Shown in pieces: positions 17,275 through 26,720 of a DNA stretch of 61,126 nt (within the stretch, counting starts at the first letter, position 1; the number at the start of each line of letters is the position of its first letter). The notes beneath the pieces are model-generated. The model did not search any database, was not told the origin of the DNA, and was given only the letters and a program-made list of their open reading frames with translations. The position numbers and the translations under genes were made by a program. The stretch comes from an uncultured bacterium (GTDB lineage Bacteria > Verrucomicrobiota > Kiritimatiellia > RFP12 > UBA1067), in the NCBI GenBank assembly GCA_902799385.1, contig CADCAK010000005.1, positions 1 through 61,126 on the forward strand. Reading direction: 5' to 3'.

Positions 17275-19092
17275 TCAGCCCTCGAACTTGTATACGTCGA
17301 GCTTCTTGTACTTCGTGTGGAGAAGGTGGTGCGCCTTCTCGCCGCCCTGCGCGCCGGTCTTGCCGCCGAGATAGTCCTTGTAGAGGGCAGTGACCTCGGG
17401 GTTCAAGTGCGACATGCGGAGCGTGCACTTCTCGTCGTCGGTGTAGAGACCCGCCGTGCGCTGGGCGCGGACTTCGTCCGTCGCGAGGCAGGGCTGGCCG
17501 CCGCCGCCGATGCAGCCGCCACGGCACGCCATGACCTCGATGAAGTCGAAGCGCGGCTTGACGCCGTTCTTGCGGTCTTCGCGGATCATGTCAAGGACCT
17601 TCTCGACGTTGCCCATCTGGTGGGCGACGGCGATATTCACCTTCGTGCCCTTGATGTCGATCGTCGCGGTCTTGACGCCTTCCATGCCGCGCACCGCCTG
17701 GAAGTCGATGCTCGGGGGCTGGGCCTCGCCGGTGATGAGGCAGTAGGCCGTGCGGAGCGCGGCTTCCATGACGCCGCCGGTGACGCCGAAGATCGTGCCC
17801 GCGCCCGTGTAGGCGCCAAGCAGATCGTCGGCCTTCTCCTCGGGAAGCGACTCGAAGTCGATGCCCGCCGCCTTGATCATGCGGGCGAGCTCGCGAGTCG
17901 TCAGCACGACGTCGGTGTCCTGGGTGCCGGTGGCGCTCATGAACTCGTCGCGGGCGATCTCGTGCTTCTTAGCCGTGCAGGGCATGATTGAAGTGACATG
18001 GACCTTCGTGTGGTCGATGCCGTTCTTCTCGGCCCAGTAGCTCTTGCAGAGCGCGGAGAGCATCTGCTGCGGCGACTTCGCGGTCGAGAAGTTCTCGGTG
18101 AAGTCGGGGGCGTACTTCTCCATCCAGTCGGTCCACGCGGGGCAGCAGCTGGTGAGGAGCGGGAGCGTCCCGCCCTCGGTGAAGCGCTTGATGAACTCGG
18201 TGCCTTCCTCCATAATCGTGACGTCGGCCGAGAAGTTCGTGTCGAACACCTTGTCGAAACCGAGCATGCGGAGAGCCGCGTAGATCTTGCCCGTAGTGAG
18301 CGAACCCGGCTTCATGCCGAACGCCTCGCCAAGCGCGACGCGGACGGCCGGGGCGATCTGCACGAGGCAGGTCTTCTCGGGGTCGCGGAGCGCGGACCAG
18401 ACCTTGGCCGTCTCGTCGTTCTCGTAGATCGCGCCAACGGGGCAGTGCGCGGAGCACTGGCCGCACTTGATGCAGGGCGACTCGGCGAGCTTGACGCCGG
18501 CGGCGGGGGCCATGACGGTCTTTTCGCCGCGCCCGATGAACTCGAGCGCCCAGACGTTCTGCATCTCCTGGCACACCTCGGCGCAGCGGCCGCACTTGAT
18601 GCACTTGTCGGAGTTGAGGACGATCGACGGCGTGGACTTGTCGGGGTCGCGGTGGATGACTTCCTTCGGGAACGGGATTTCGCGGATGCCGAAGTCGGCC
18701 GCGATCGCTTGGAGCTCGCAGGAGCCGGAGCGCGGGCACTGCAGGCAGTCCTGCGGGTGGTTCGCGAGGATGAGCTCAAGGACCGTCTTCCTGACCTGGA
18801 CGATGTCGGGGTCGTGCGTGAGGATGTGCATCCCCTCCGTCGCCTCGGTGCAGCACGCGCGGAGCATCTTCGGGCTCGGGACGAGCTTGCCGTTGTCGGC
18901 CGGGTTGCGGCTCGGGACGAGCTGCCTTACGACGCAGATTCCGCAGCTTGCGCCCGGCTTGAGGTCGGGATGGTAGCAGAGCGTCGGGATCTTGATGTGG
19001 GCGGCCTTGGCCGCGTTGAGAATCGACGTGCCCTTCGGGACTGAAACGGACTTGCCGTTGATCTCAAGAGTGATAAGTTCTGGAGTTTCCAT
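17275..19092 (-). CDS. hndD: [FeFe]-hydrogenase catalytic subunit (HndD/HydA, multi-cluster)
   Basis: 605 residues. In order: a plant-type [2Fe-2S] domain (CYHPDLKPGASCGIC, later RACCTEA); a His-ligated [4Fe-4S] site (HPQDCLQCPRSGSCELQ, about 110-127); two [4Fe-4S] ferredoxin motifs (CIKCGRCAEVC and CIKCGQCSAHC). Then come the H-cluster motifs TSCCPAW, MPCTAKKHE and ACRGGCIGGGGQP, all with the four cluster cysteines present, and the small-subunit domain at the C-terminus. This is the architecture of tetrameric NAD(P)-linked, often electron-bifurcating hydrogenases. It would interconvert H+ and H2 in the cytoplasm, exchanging electrons with ferredoxin and the flavoprotein encoded upstream. HydF at 29791-30999 is one of its maturases; HydE and HydG are not in the window. 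Confidence 0.95.
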   Translation of the reverse strand: METPELITLEINGKSVSVPKGTSILNAAKAAHIKIPTLCYHPDLKPGASCGICVVRQLVPSRNPADNGKLVPSPKMLRACCTEATEGMHILTHDPDIVQVRKTVLELILANHPQDCLQCPRSGSCELQAIAADFGIREIPFPKEVIHRDPDKSTPSIVLNSDKCIKCGRCAEVCQEMQNVWALEFIGRGEKTVMAPAAGVKLAESPCIKCGQCSAHCPVGAIYENDETAKVWSALRDPEKTCLVQIAPAVRVALGEAFGMKPGSLTTGKIYAALRMLGFDKVFDTNFSADVTIMEEGTEFIKRFTEGGTLPLLTSCCPAWTDWMEKYAPDFTENFSTAKSPQQMLSALCKSYWAEKNGIDHTKVHVTSIMPCTAKKHEIARDEFMSATGTQDTDVVLTTRELARMIKAAGIDFESLPEEKADDLLGAYTGAGTIFGVTGGVMEAALRTAYCLITGEAQPPSIDFQAVRGMEGVKTATIDIKGTKVNIAVAHQMGNVEKVLDMIREDRKNGVKPRFDFIEVMACRGGCIGGGGQPCLATDEVRAQRTAGLYTDDEKCTLRMSHLNPEVTALYKDYLGGKTGAQGGEKAHHLLHTKYKKLDVYKFEG

Positions 19093-19103
19093 GTTATTAA
19101 ACC

Positions 19104-19139
19104 TTCAACTTTACACTTTACACGTTACACTTTCAACTT

Positions 19140-19140
<1 letters not shown>
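19104..19140. repeat. Heptamer array between hndC and hndD
   Basis: Five phase-locked 7-base units (ACTTTAC, ACTTTAC, ACGTTAC, ACTTTCA, ACTTTCA) fill almost the whole 47-base gap between two hydrogenase genes, reaching the stop codon of hndC. Only one orientation is present. Confidence 0.7.
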
Positions 19141-20927
<1,787 letters not shown>

Positions 20928-20951
20928 AGTTCTCCTTAATTAAGTCAGTTT

Positions 20952-21035
20952 TGTGGTTATGTGGTTGCGTGGTTACGTGGTTATGGGGTTGTGCGGTCTA
21001 CCACCATACTACCTAACCACCTAAACCGCCTAACC
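20952..21035. repeat. Octamer arrays, two inverted arms, between hndB and hndC
   Basis: Arm 1 (about 20952-20998) is a run of GTGGTTAT, GTGGTTGC, GTGGTTAC, GTGGTTAT and degenerating units. Arm 2 (about 20999-21035) is an inverted run (ACCACCAT, ACTACCTA, ACCACCTA). Together they predict a long imperfect hairpin in the hydrogenase operon mRNA. The TAG stop of the hndB-like gene lies inside arm 2. The units resemble those of the array at 11295-11494. Confidence 0.8.
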
Positions 21036-21431
21036 ATTCTTGACAATGTCGATCGAGGGCTTGTCGAGGATCTTGCCCTCAATGAGCTGGCGGCCGACGA
21101 TGTGCTTTTCGACGATCTCCTTGGCCGTCGCGCCGTCCACGTGCCCGTAGATGACGGTAGGCATCCCCGGGACGACGACTTCGACCGTCGGCTCGGAGTG
21201 GCAGAGGCCCATGCAGCCGGTCTGCCTGACGAGGACGTTCGTAAGCCCCTTCTCCGTGAGCGTGTCGATAAGCGACGTAAACGTCTCCTTCGCACCGGCG
21301 GCAATACCGCACGTGCCCATGCCGACGACGACCTGGATGTCCTTGTTCGAAGAGTCGCGCATGTCGAGCGCCTTCTGCTTCTCCTCGCGCATCTTGCGCA
21401 GGTCTGCAAGCGTAAGCTTAGCCATTTTCAA
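21030..21431 (-). CDS. hndB: Small [2Fe-2S] hydrogenase subunit (HndB-like)
   Basis: 133 residues with a thioredoxin-like [2Fe-2S] fold: ligand cysteines in GTCGIAAGAK and QTGCMGLCHSEP, followed by the TVIYGHVDG strand. The N-terminus (LADLRKMREEKQKALDMRD) is a predicted helix. Proteins of this type in HndABCD-type hydrogenases transfer electrons between the NuoE-like and NuoF-like subunits. The gene lies 6 bases after the hndA-like stop and has a good AAGGAG ribosome site. Confidence 0.88.
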   Translation of the reverse strand: MKMAKLTLADLRKMREEKQKALDMRDSSNKDIQVVVGMGTCGIAAGAKETFTSLIDTLTEKGLTNVLVRQTGCMGLCHSEPTVEVVVPGMPTVIYGHVDGATAKEIVEKHIVGRQLIEGKILDKPSIDIVKNG

Positions 21432-21437
21432 TTCTCC

Positions 21438-21917
21438 TTAACCGAGTTTGCGATACTGTTCGATGATGCCCTCGACGTCCTTCGTCTCGAGCTTGCCGTG
21501 CACCTCGCCGTTAACGACGGCGACAGGCGCAAGGCCGCAGCAGCCGAGGCAGCGGACGGCCTCGACGGAGAATAGCCCGTCCTCGGTCGTCGCATTGAGC
21601 CCGACGCCGAGACGGCGCTCGAACTCCTTGATGATGTCGTCGCCACCCCTGAGGTAGCAGGCCGTGCCAAGGCAGACCTGGACGTTGTACTTGCCGGCCT
21701 TCTGCAGGCGGAAGAAGTTGTAGAAGGTAACCACGCCATAGACCTTGGCAAGCGGCACGCCGAGCATCTCGGATATCTCCAGCGCTATGTTGCGCGGGAT
21801 GTACCCGTATGTCTGCTGGACGCGGTGCAGAACCATGATCAGGTTCCCTGGCTTCGTCTTCCATTCCTCGACGAACGCCTTTAGTTCGGGCGTCATCGTC
21901 TCGAGTTTCTCGCTCAT
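21438..21917 (-). CDS. hndA: Hydrogenase [2Fe-2S] subunit (HndA/HydC, NuoE-like)
   Basis: 159 residues from ATG 21917. An N-terminal helical bundle (ELKAFVEEWKTKPGNL, then LHRVQQTYGYIP) is followed by the thioredoxin-like [2Fe-2S] domain with its four ligands in QVCLGTACYLRGG and RCLGCCGLAPV. It is the first gene of the four-gene hydrogenase operon. The longer frame to 22052 runs through the promoter region and is not used: an AAGGAC ribosome site sits just upstream of 21917. A GTATAATTA sequence at about 21968-21976 is a likely -10. Confidence 0.92.
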   Translation of the reverse strand: MSEKLETMTPELKAFVEEWKTKPGNLIMVLHRVQQTYGYIPRNIALEISEMLGVPLAKVYGVVTFYNFFRLQKAGKYNVQVCLGTACYLRGGDDIIKEFERRLGVGLNATTEDGLFSVEAVRCLGCCGLAPVAVVNGEVHGKLETKDVEGIIEQYRKLG

Positions 21918-22034
21918 TTTTTTTGTCCTTCTTTTATGCGAACTGAAAAGTTGTCCCCATTGGTCGTAATTATACTCTATCCGCCCGTTGTTAGGCAAGG
22001 ATAAGTTCAAGGCGAAAAATGCGTCCCCCCCGCC

Positions 22035-22064
22035 TTGACTTGTCGGCATCAAAAAAGATATAAT
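22035..22064 (+). promoter_or_regulatory. Promoter of the V-ATPase genes
   Basis: TTGACT, an 18-base spacer and TATAAT form the best -35/-10 pair in the window. The leader is about 16-18 bases and carries a GGGAGG ribosome site. Unlike most promoters here it is not of the extended -10 type. Confidence 0.6.
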
Positions 22065-22087
22065 CTAAGCCACTTGGGAGGAACGAC

Positions 22088-22657
22088 ATGTCTGAAGATT
22101 TGCAGAGTCTCTTGGAGAAGATCAACCGCGAGGGCGTCGAGAAGGCCCGCGCCGAAGCCGACCGCATAGTCGCCGACGCCAAGGCGAAGGCCGCCGACAT
22201 CGTCAAGGCGGCGAACGCCGAGGCCGCGAAGTCCGTGGCCGACGCGGAAAAGGCGGCGGCCGACTACGCCGCGCGCGCAGCGGAGACGGTGCGCCAGGCG
22301 GAGCGCGACACGATACTCAGGATCGAGTCGTCCGTCACCGCCCTTCTCGAAAAGGTCCTCAAGGCTGACGTAGACGCGGCTCTTGCGGACGAAAAGACCG
22401 CAGCCGGCCTCGTCGCCGAGGCAATAAAGGATCTCGTCGGCTCCGTCGAAGTCGCGGCAGCCCCCAAGCTCGCCGCCGCCCTCAAGGCGCAGCTCGCCGC
22501 CAAGGGCAATGTCACGGTAGTGATGGACGACACGCTCGGAACCGGCTTTTCCGTAAAGACCGACGGCGGCCGCGTGGAGCATGCGTTCACCGGCGAAGTG
22601 ATTGCGGGCGAACTTGCAAAGCGCCTCAGGCCGGACCTCGCTAAGTTGCTCAAGTGA
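22088..22657 (+). CDS. atpE: V/A-type ATPase subunit E
   Basis: 189 residues. The N-terminal ~90 residues form a continuous Ala/Glu/Lys/Asp-rich helix (INREGVEKARAEADRIVADAK), and the C-terminal ~90 a globular alpha/beta domain, as in the peripheral-stalk subunit E. It would anchor the catalytic head to the membrane part. A GGGAGG ribosome site and a consensus promoter lie upstream. Its TGA overlaps the next ATG. Kept as the V-type E subunit rather than an F-type subunit because of length, layout and the A subunit that follows. Confidence 0.85.
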   Translation: MSEDLQSLLEKINREGVEKARAEADRIVADAKAKAADIVKAANAEAAKSVADAEKAAADYAARAAETVRQAERDTILRIESSVTALLEKVLKADVDAALADEKTAAGLVAEAIKDLVGSVEVAAAPKLAAALKAQLAAKGNVTVVMDDTLGTGFSVKTDGGRVEHAFTGEVIAGELAKRLRPDLAKLLK

Positions 22658-23115
22658 TGTCCACCGACTACATAGTCGCAAGTCTCCCGGCGCTTGCGTT
22701 CGACGCGCCCGCGCCGATTGCGTGGGAGAAGTTCACGGAAGCAGCTCCTGACGCGGAGCGCATAGTCGCCTCGTCGGGATGGAACGACCTCGAAACGCAG
22801 CTCCGCAACGCCATGGCCGCCGCAAGAGGCGGCGCCAAGTACGAGCGTCACGCAGACGGCTGCTCGCTTTATTGGAAGAACCGCGTCACCGCCTGCTTTC
22901 AGGAAAAGGACGTCGCGAAGCGCCAGAACATGATAGACCGGGTCTGGTGGGACGCCGCAGGCGAGCTTACGCCGCCTGCATCGCCGCTCGGTCCCGGCGC
23001 GCTCGCCACCTACGCGGTCCGTCTCAAGATCGCGCTGCGCCGCTCAGCCGTCTCGACCGAGAGGGGCAACGCGGCGTTTGACAGGCTTACGGCAGAAACG
23101 AAAGAGAAAGTATGA
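22657..23115 (+). CDS. DUF2764-like V-ATPase-associated protein
   Basis: 152 residues beginning MSTDYIVASLPALAFDAPAP. No catalytic motif. In Chlamydiae, Verrucomicrobia and relatives a protein of this family (DUF2764) lies between the E and A genes of the V-type ATPase operon, which is exactly this position. The protein is mainly helical, with WKNRVTACFQEKDVAKRQNMIDRVWWD in the middle. Its role in the complex is not known; it may replace subunit C in joining stalk and rotor. GTG 22654 is an alternative start. Confidence 0.7.
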   Translation: MSTDYIVASLPALAFDAPAPIAWEKFTEAAPDAERIVASSGWNDLETQLRNAMAAARGGAKYERHADGCSLYWKNRVTACFQEKDVAKRQNMIDRVWWDAAGELTPPASPLGPGALATYAVRLKIALRRSAVSTERGNAAFDRLTAETKEKV

Positions 23116-24881
23116 CAACTACCGGAAAAATCGTCGCCGTCAACGGCAACATGATCACGGTCGCCTTCGACGGCGCCGTGGCGCAGAACGAAGTCGGCTA
23201 CGCCGTGTGCGGCGAGAAGAAGCTGATGGCGGAGATCGTGCGCGTGCGCGGCACGCGCTGCGACATGCAGGTGTTCGACGCGACGACAGACCTAATGGTC
23301 GATGACCGCGTCGAGTTCACTGGGGAGCTGCTTGCCGCAGAGCTCGGACCCGGCATGCTCGCGCAGGTCTACGACGGACTTCAGAATCCCCTTGCCGACC
23401 TCGCGAAGGAGGCGGGCAAGATTTCAAAGGACGCGGAGTTCTTCCTACAGCGCGGCATGTACCTCTCCGGCCTTCCCCGCGACAGAAAATGGGACTTCCA
23501 CCCGCTTGCAAAGGTCGGCGATCGCGTCACGGCCGGCGACTTCCTCGGCTGGGTTACTGAAGGCATCTTCGACGACAAGACGATGCCGGGGCACAAGATC
23601 ATGGTTCCGTTCGCGCTGCGCGGCGTCTACACCGTGAAGTCCCTCGCCACTGCGGGCGACTACACCGTTACCGAGACGATTGCGACGCTGACCGGCCCCG
23701 ACGGCAAGGACGTCCCCGTCCAGATGATGCAGCGCTGGCCGGTCAAGGTGCCGATCAAGTGCTTCAAGGAGCGCCTCGCGCCGACCGAGACGCTTGAGAC
23801 GACGGTACGCACGATTGACACGTTCTTCCCGGTCGCGGTAGGCGGCACGTACTGCATCCCCGGGCCCTTCGGCGCCGGCAAGACGGTCCTCCAGCAGACA
23901 ACCGCGCGCTACGCCAAGGTGGACATCGTGATTTCCGCAGCGTGCGGCGAGCGCGCGGGCGAAGTCGTCGAGACGCTGAAGGAATTCCCCGAGATCGTAG
24001 ACCCCAAGACGGGCCAGTCGCTCATGAAGCGCACGATCATCATCTGCAACACTTCTTCGATGCCGGTCGCCTCGCGCGAGGCGTCGGTCTACACGGCGGT
24101 GACGCTCGCCGAGTACTTTAGGCAGATGGGGCTCAACGTCCTCGTGCTTGCAGACTCCACCTCTCGCTGGGCGCAGGCGATGCGCGAGCTTTCGGGACGC
24201 CTCGAGGAAATCCCGGGCGAAGAGGCGTTCCCCGCCTACCTCGAATCGAGGATCGCGGCGTTCTACGAACGCGCGGGCCGCGTCATGCTCAAGGATGGCT
24301 CGACCGGGTCGGTCACGATCGGCGGCACGGTCTCTCCCGCAGGCGGCAACTTCGACGAGCCGGTGACGCAGGCGACCTTGAAGGTCGTAGGCGGCTTCCA
24401 CGGGCTTTCGCGCACGCGCTCCGACGCTCGCCGCTACCCGGCGATCGACCCTCTCGACAGCTGGAGCCACTACACCTCGGTTATCGAGCAGGCCCGCGTC
24501 GAAAAGGCGCGCGCGATACTCCGTAAGGGCAACGAGGTAGGGCAGATGATGAAGGTCGTTGGCGAAGAGGGAACTTCGCTCGCAGACTTCACGACCTACT
24601 TGAAGGCCGAGTTCCTCGACGCCGTATACCTCCAGCAGAACGCGTTCTCCGAATCCGACGCGACGACGCCGGTCGCCCGCCAGAAGGTCATGTTCGACAT
24701 CGTCGAAAAGGCCCTTCTCGGCGAATACTCGATCGACGACAAGGCGGAAATGCGCAAGTTCTTCATGGACCTTCAGCAGACCTTCATCGACTGGAACGAC
24801 AAGCCGTTCGAGTCCGAAGAGTTCAACGCGCTCAAGGCGGAGCTCGAGAAGAAGATCGCAGGAGCCTCGTCTGCTACCTGA
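23112..24881 (+). CDS. atpA: V/A-type ATPase catalytic subunit A
   Basis: 589 residues, full length. The N-terminal beta-barrel (GKIVAVNGNMITVAF), a bulge domain typical of A subunits, the P-loop GPFGAGKT (about residues 253-260), the catalytic Glu in ACGERAGEV, the SRWAQAMRE segment and the helical C-terminal domain are all present. It hydrolyses or makes ATP at the head of an ion-pumping rotary ATPase. The gene ends in an 8-base overlap with the convergent tonB-like gene, so subunits B, D, I and K, which follow in related operons, are not here. Confidence 0.95.
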   Translation: MTTTGKIVAVNGNMITVAFDGAVAQNEVGYAVCGEKKLMAEIVRVRGTRCDMQVFDATTDLMVDDRVEFTGELLAAELGPGMLAQVYDGLQNPLADLAKEAGKISKDAEFFLQRGMYLSGLPRDRKWDFHPLAKVGDRVTAGDFLGWVTEGIFDDKTMPGHKIMVPFALRGVYTVKSLATAGDYTVTETIATLTGPDGKDVPVQMMQRWPVKVPIKCFKERLAPTETLETTVRTIDTFFPVAVGGTYCIPGPFGAGKTVLQQTTARYAKVDIVISAACGERAGEVVETLKEFPEIVDPKTGQSLMKRTIIICNTSSMPVASREASVYTAVTLAEYFRQMGLNVLVLADSTSRWAQAMRELSGRLEEIPGEEAFPAYLESRIAAFYERAGRVMLKDGSTGSVTIGGTVSPAGGNFDEPVTQATLKVVGGFHGLSRTRSDARRYPAIDPLDSWSHYTSVIEQARVEKARAILRKGNEVGQMMKVVGEEGTSLADFTTYLKAEFLDAVYLQQNAFSESDATTPVARQKVMFDIVEKALLGEYSIDDKAEMRKFFMDLQQTFIDWNDKPFESEEFNALKAELEKKIAGASSAT

Positions 24882-25572
24882 GCTTGAAGGCGAGCGTCAG
24901 GCGGGCGGTGGACGATACGGACGCACCGCCTGACTTCGCGGGCGTGAAACGCGCCGCGCGCGCCGCGCGGACGGCCGCCTCGTCGAGTTCGGGAAATCCG
25001 CTGGACGATACGACATCGACGCGGTCAACCTTTCCTGCGGCGTTCACGCGGATTTCAAGGGTTACGTCGCCTTGCTCGCCGCGCTGCCTCGCCCCCTTCG
25101 GGTAGTCAGGCTTTATGGCCTTGTTGGGCTTTGGCGGCGCGTCGATCTTCGCCTGCTTGGGCGCTTGCGCGGCAGAGCCGCCAGTGCTTGGTGCCTGCGC
25201 GACTTCGTCGCTAGTGCTTTCGCGCGCGGGGCGCGCTGGTGCCTGTTCGAGAATTGGCTCCGTTGGATCGGGTTCAGCGAGCTTCGGTGCTTCAGGATCT
25301 GGCGGTAGCGGGTCTTCGGCCCTTTCGGCTTCCGGCGGCTTTTCCTCGCGCGGCTTCGGCGGCTCGACCTCGGGCATCGCTGGCATTGTCGGCGAAACTG
25401 CCGCGGTCTCGTCTTCGTCTTCAGCGAATGAAAGATCTACGCTTGAAAGGTCGAGGGTGGCAATGGTCGTCGGGCCTGGCGCATACTTCATATAGGCTAC
25501 AATCCCCACGGCAATCAAGCCATGAGCCGCTACTGAAGCTACTATCGCCGTACTAAATCTCACTCTCAACAA
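24874..25572 (-). CDS. TonB-family energy transducer
   Basis: 232 residues: one N-terminal membrane helix (about 10-27), a long Pro/Glu/Lys/Ala-rich spacer (about 60-150), then the TonB C-terminal domain (KGARQRGEQGDVTLEIRV onward, ending SSTARLTLAFKLR). It carries the force from ExbB/ExbD to outer-membrane receptors. It is the last gene of the ExbB-ExbD-TonB set. The gap to exbD is filled by short tandem repeats. No TonB-dependent receptor is in the window. Confidence 0.88.
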   Translation of the reverse strand: MLRVRFSTAIVASVAAHGLIAVGIVAYMKYAPGPTTIATLDLSSVDLSFAEDEDETAAVSPTMPAMPEVEPPKPREEKPPEAERAEDPLPPDPEAPKLAEPDPTEPILEQAPARPARESTSDEVAQAPSTGGSAAQAPKQAKIDAPPKPNKAIKPDYPKGARQRGEQGDVTLEIRVNAAGKVDRVDVVSSSGFPELDEAAVRAARAARFTPAKSGGASVSSTARLTLAFKLR

Positions 25573-25580
25573 CCCTCAAT

Positions 25581-25648
25581 ATCTCTGTGTCTCTGTGTTA
25601 AATACTAGCCACTAGCCACTAATCACTGACTACTGACCCCTGACCCCT
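25581..25648. repeat. Octamer and heptamer arrays between exbD and tonB
   Basis: Three 8-base units (ATCTCTGT, GTCTCTGT, GTTAAATA; 25581-25604) run directly into six 7-base units (ACTAGCC, ACTAGCC, ACTAATC, ACTGACT, ACTGACC, CCTGACC; 25604-25648). The heptamers extend into the exbD reading frame and encode its last seven or so residues and stop. Confidence 0.8.
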
Positions 25649-26030
25649 TCACCTGAAAGGTAGCCTTCTCCACTCCTGCGGCCTTTAGCGCTGAAAGAAG
25701 CTCTATGCCAGTCCCAAGCGACGACTTCCTGTCGCCAGAGATTAGAACCGGGAGATTCATCTTAACGGCATTGAGTTCCCTCACGCGCGAGACTATTGCA
25801 TCGCGCTCCATCGGCATGCCGTTCAGCTGCATCGAGTCGTCGGGGAGAATCGTAACGACGATTCGCTCGCCTTTTTCCGCAGCGCCCGCAGCATCGGGGA
25901 GATCGACCTTAAGACCTTTATGAACGGCCATGTCGAAGATGCAGTAGATGAAAAAGACGAGCACGAGGAACATGACGTCCATAAGCGACATCATTTCAAG
26001 CCTCGCGCCTCTTCTTTTCTTCTTCCCCAT
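25623..26030 (-). CDS. exbD: ExbD/TolR-family biopolymer transport protein
   Basis: 135 residues. Short basic cytoplasmic N-terminus (KKKRRGARLEMMSLMDVMF), one membrane helix (about residues 17-33) with the conserved Asp (LMDVMFLVLVFF) that carries protons, and a periplasmic domain (KGERIVVTILPDDSMQLNG). It partners ExbB to energise TonB. The last residues, KGSGVSSQ, are encoded by the heptamer repeat array, so the natural C-terminus has probably been replaced or extended by repeat sequence. Confidence 0.88.
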   Translation of the reverse strand: MGKKKRRGARLEMMSLMDVMFLVLVFFIYCIFDMAVHKGLKVDLPDAAGAAEKGERIVVTILPDDSMQLNGMPMERDAIVSRVRELNAVKMNLPVLISGDRKSSLGTGIELLSALKAAGVEKATFQVKGSGVSSQ

Positions 26031-26043
26031 ACTCTCCTTTTTA

Positions 26044-26244
26044 CTAATTACTGACTCCTAACTACTGACCCCTGACTCCTGACCACTGCGCTGGAATATT
26101 TAACACAGAGGCACAGAGACTCAGAGACACAGAGGATTTTCAAACTGGGGGCAAGCTCCCAGACCCCTGACCACCTGACTCCTATCTCCAACTCCAACTC
26201 TAAACTCCAACTACTGACTCCTGACCCCTGACCCCTACTCTTCC
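26044..26244. repeat. Heptamer / octamer / heptamer arrays between exbB and exbD
   Basis: Three arrays in a row: heptamers CTGACTC, CTAACTA, CTGACCC, CTGACTC, CTGACCA (26044-26088); octamers ACACAGAG, GCACAGAG, ACTCAGAG, ACACAGAG (26103-26134); a stem CTGGG..CCCAG around GGCAAGCT (about 26145-26162); and heptamers again (26163-26244) that run through the exbB stop codon. The gap of 204 bases holds nothing else. Confidence 0.85.
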
Positions 26245-26594
26245 ACTTTCGCGTCAAGTACATTGTAGGGAAAAAGGAGAATCAACGACGCGATAAGACC
26301 TGCCGCTGTCGTGATAAGCGCCTCGCCAATGCCTGCCGTCGCCGCGAGAGGATTGGCGTCCGTGCCATTCAGCGCACCAAACGTCTGCATGATGCCGATG
26401 ACGGTGCCGAGGATACCGAGCATCGGCTCTGCGGTGATGATCGTAGAGACAATCGGCAGCCCCTTCGCGTTGACCCGCCCTGCGCGGAATTCAAACGCCT
26501 TCCAGATGAGGATCGCGAGCCCGAGAATGGAAAGCCCCAAGATCGGCCACATGACCGGTCCGCCCTTCAAGAAAATCTCAATTAGCTTTGACAT
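26235..26594 (-). CDS. exbB: Very short ExbB/TolQ/MotA-family protein
   Basis: 119 residues, compared with roughly 200-240 for usual ExbB. The first membrane helix (MWPILGLSILGLAILIWKAFEF, split here by no charge) is followed by only ~25 residues, then the conserved second helix (EPMLGILGTVIGIMQTFGAL) and third helix (GIGEALITTAAGLIASLILLFPYNVL). The long cytoplasmic loop found in other family members is missing. The frame is open and the flanking genes fit, so it looks like a genuine compact protein or an in-frame deletion rather than a frameshift. It would form the pentameric channel around ExbD. Confidence 0.8.
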   Translation of the reverse strand: MSKLIEIFLKGGPVMWPILGLSILGLAILIWKAFEFRAGRVNAKGLPIVSTIITAEPMLGILGTVIGIMQTFGALNGTDANPLAATAGIGEALITTAAGLIASLILLFPYNVLDAKVEE

Positions 26595-26608
26595 ATTTAC
26601 TTGTGTTT

Positions 26609-26701
26609 GTTAGCCACAAAGTACACAAAGAAACACAGAGTCCTTTGGGGCCTGGGGCAAGCCCCAGCTTCTTTGTGATCTTTGTGTTCTATGTGGCTAA
26701 A
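26609..26701. repeat. Nonamer hairpin element upstream of exbB
   Basis: Arm 1 (TTAGCCAC, then AAAGTACAC, AAAGAAACA; 26609-26640) and arm 2 (CTTCTTTGT, GATCTTTGT, GTTCTATGT, GGCTAA; about 26668-26700) are inverted copies built of 9-base units. They enclose a perfect stem CTGGGGC/GCCCCAG. The whole element could fold into one long hairpin in the gap between the prenyltransferase-repeat gene and exbB. Confidence 0.85.
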
Positions 26702-26720
26702 TCAGACCTTTCAGAAGTTT

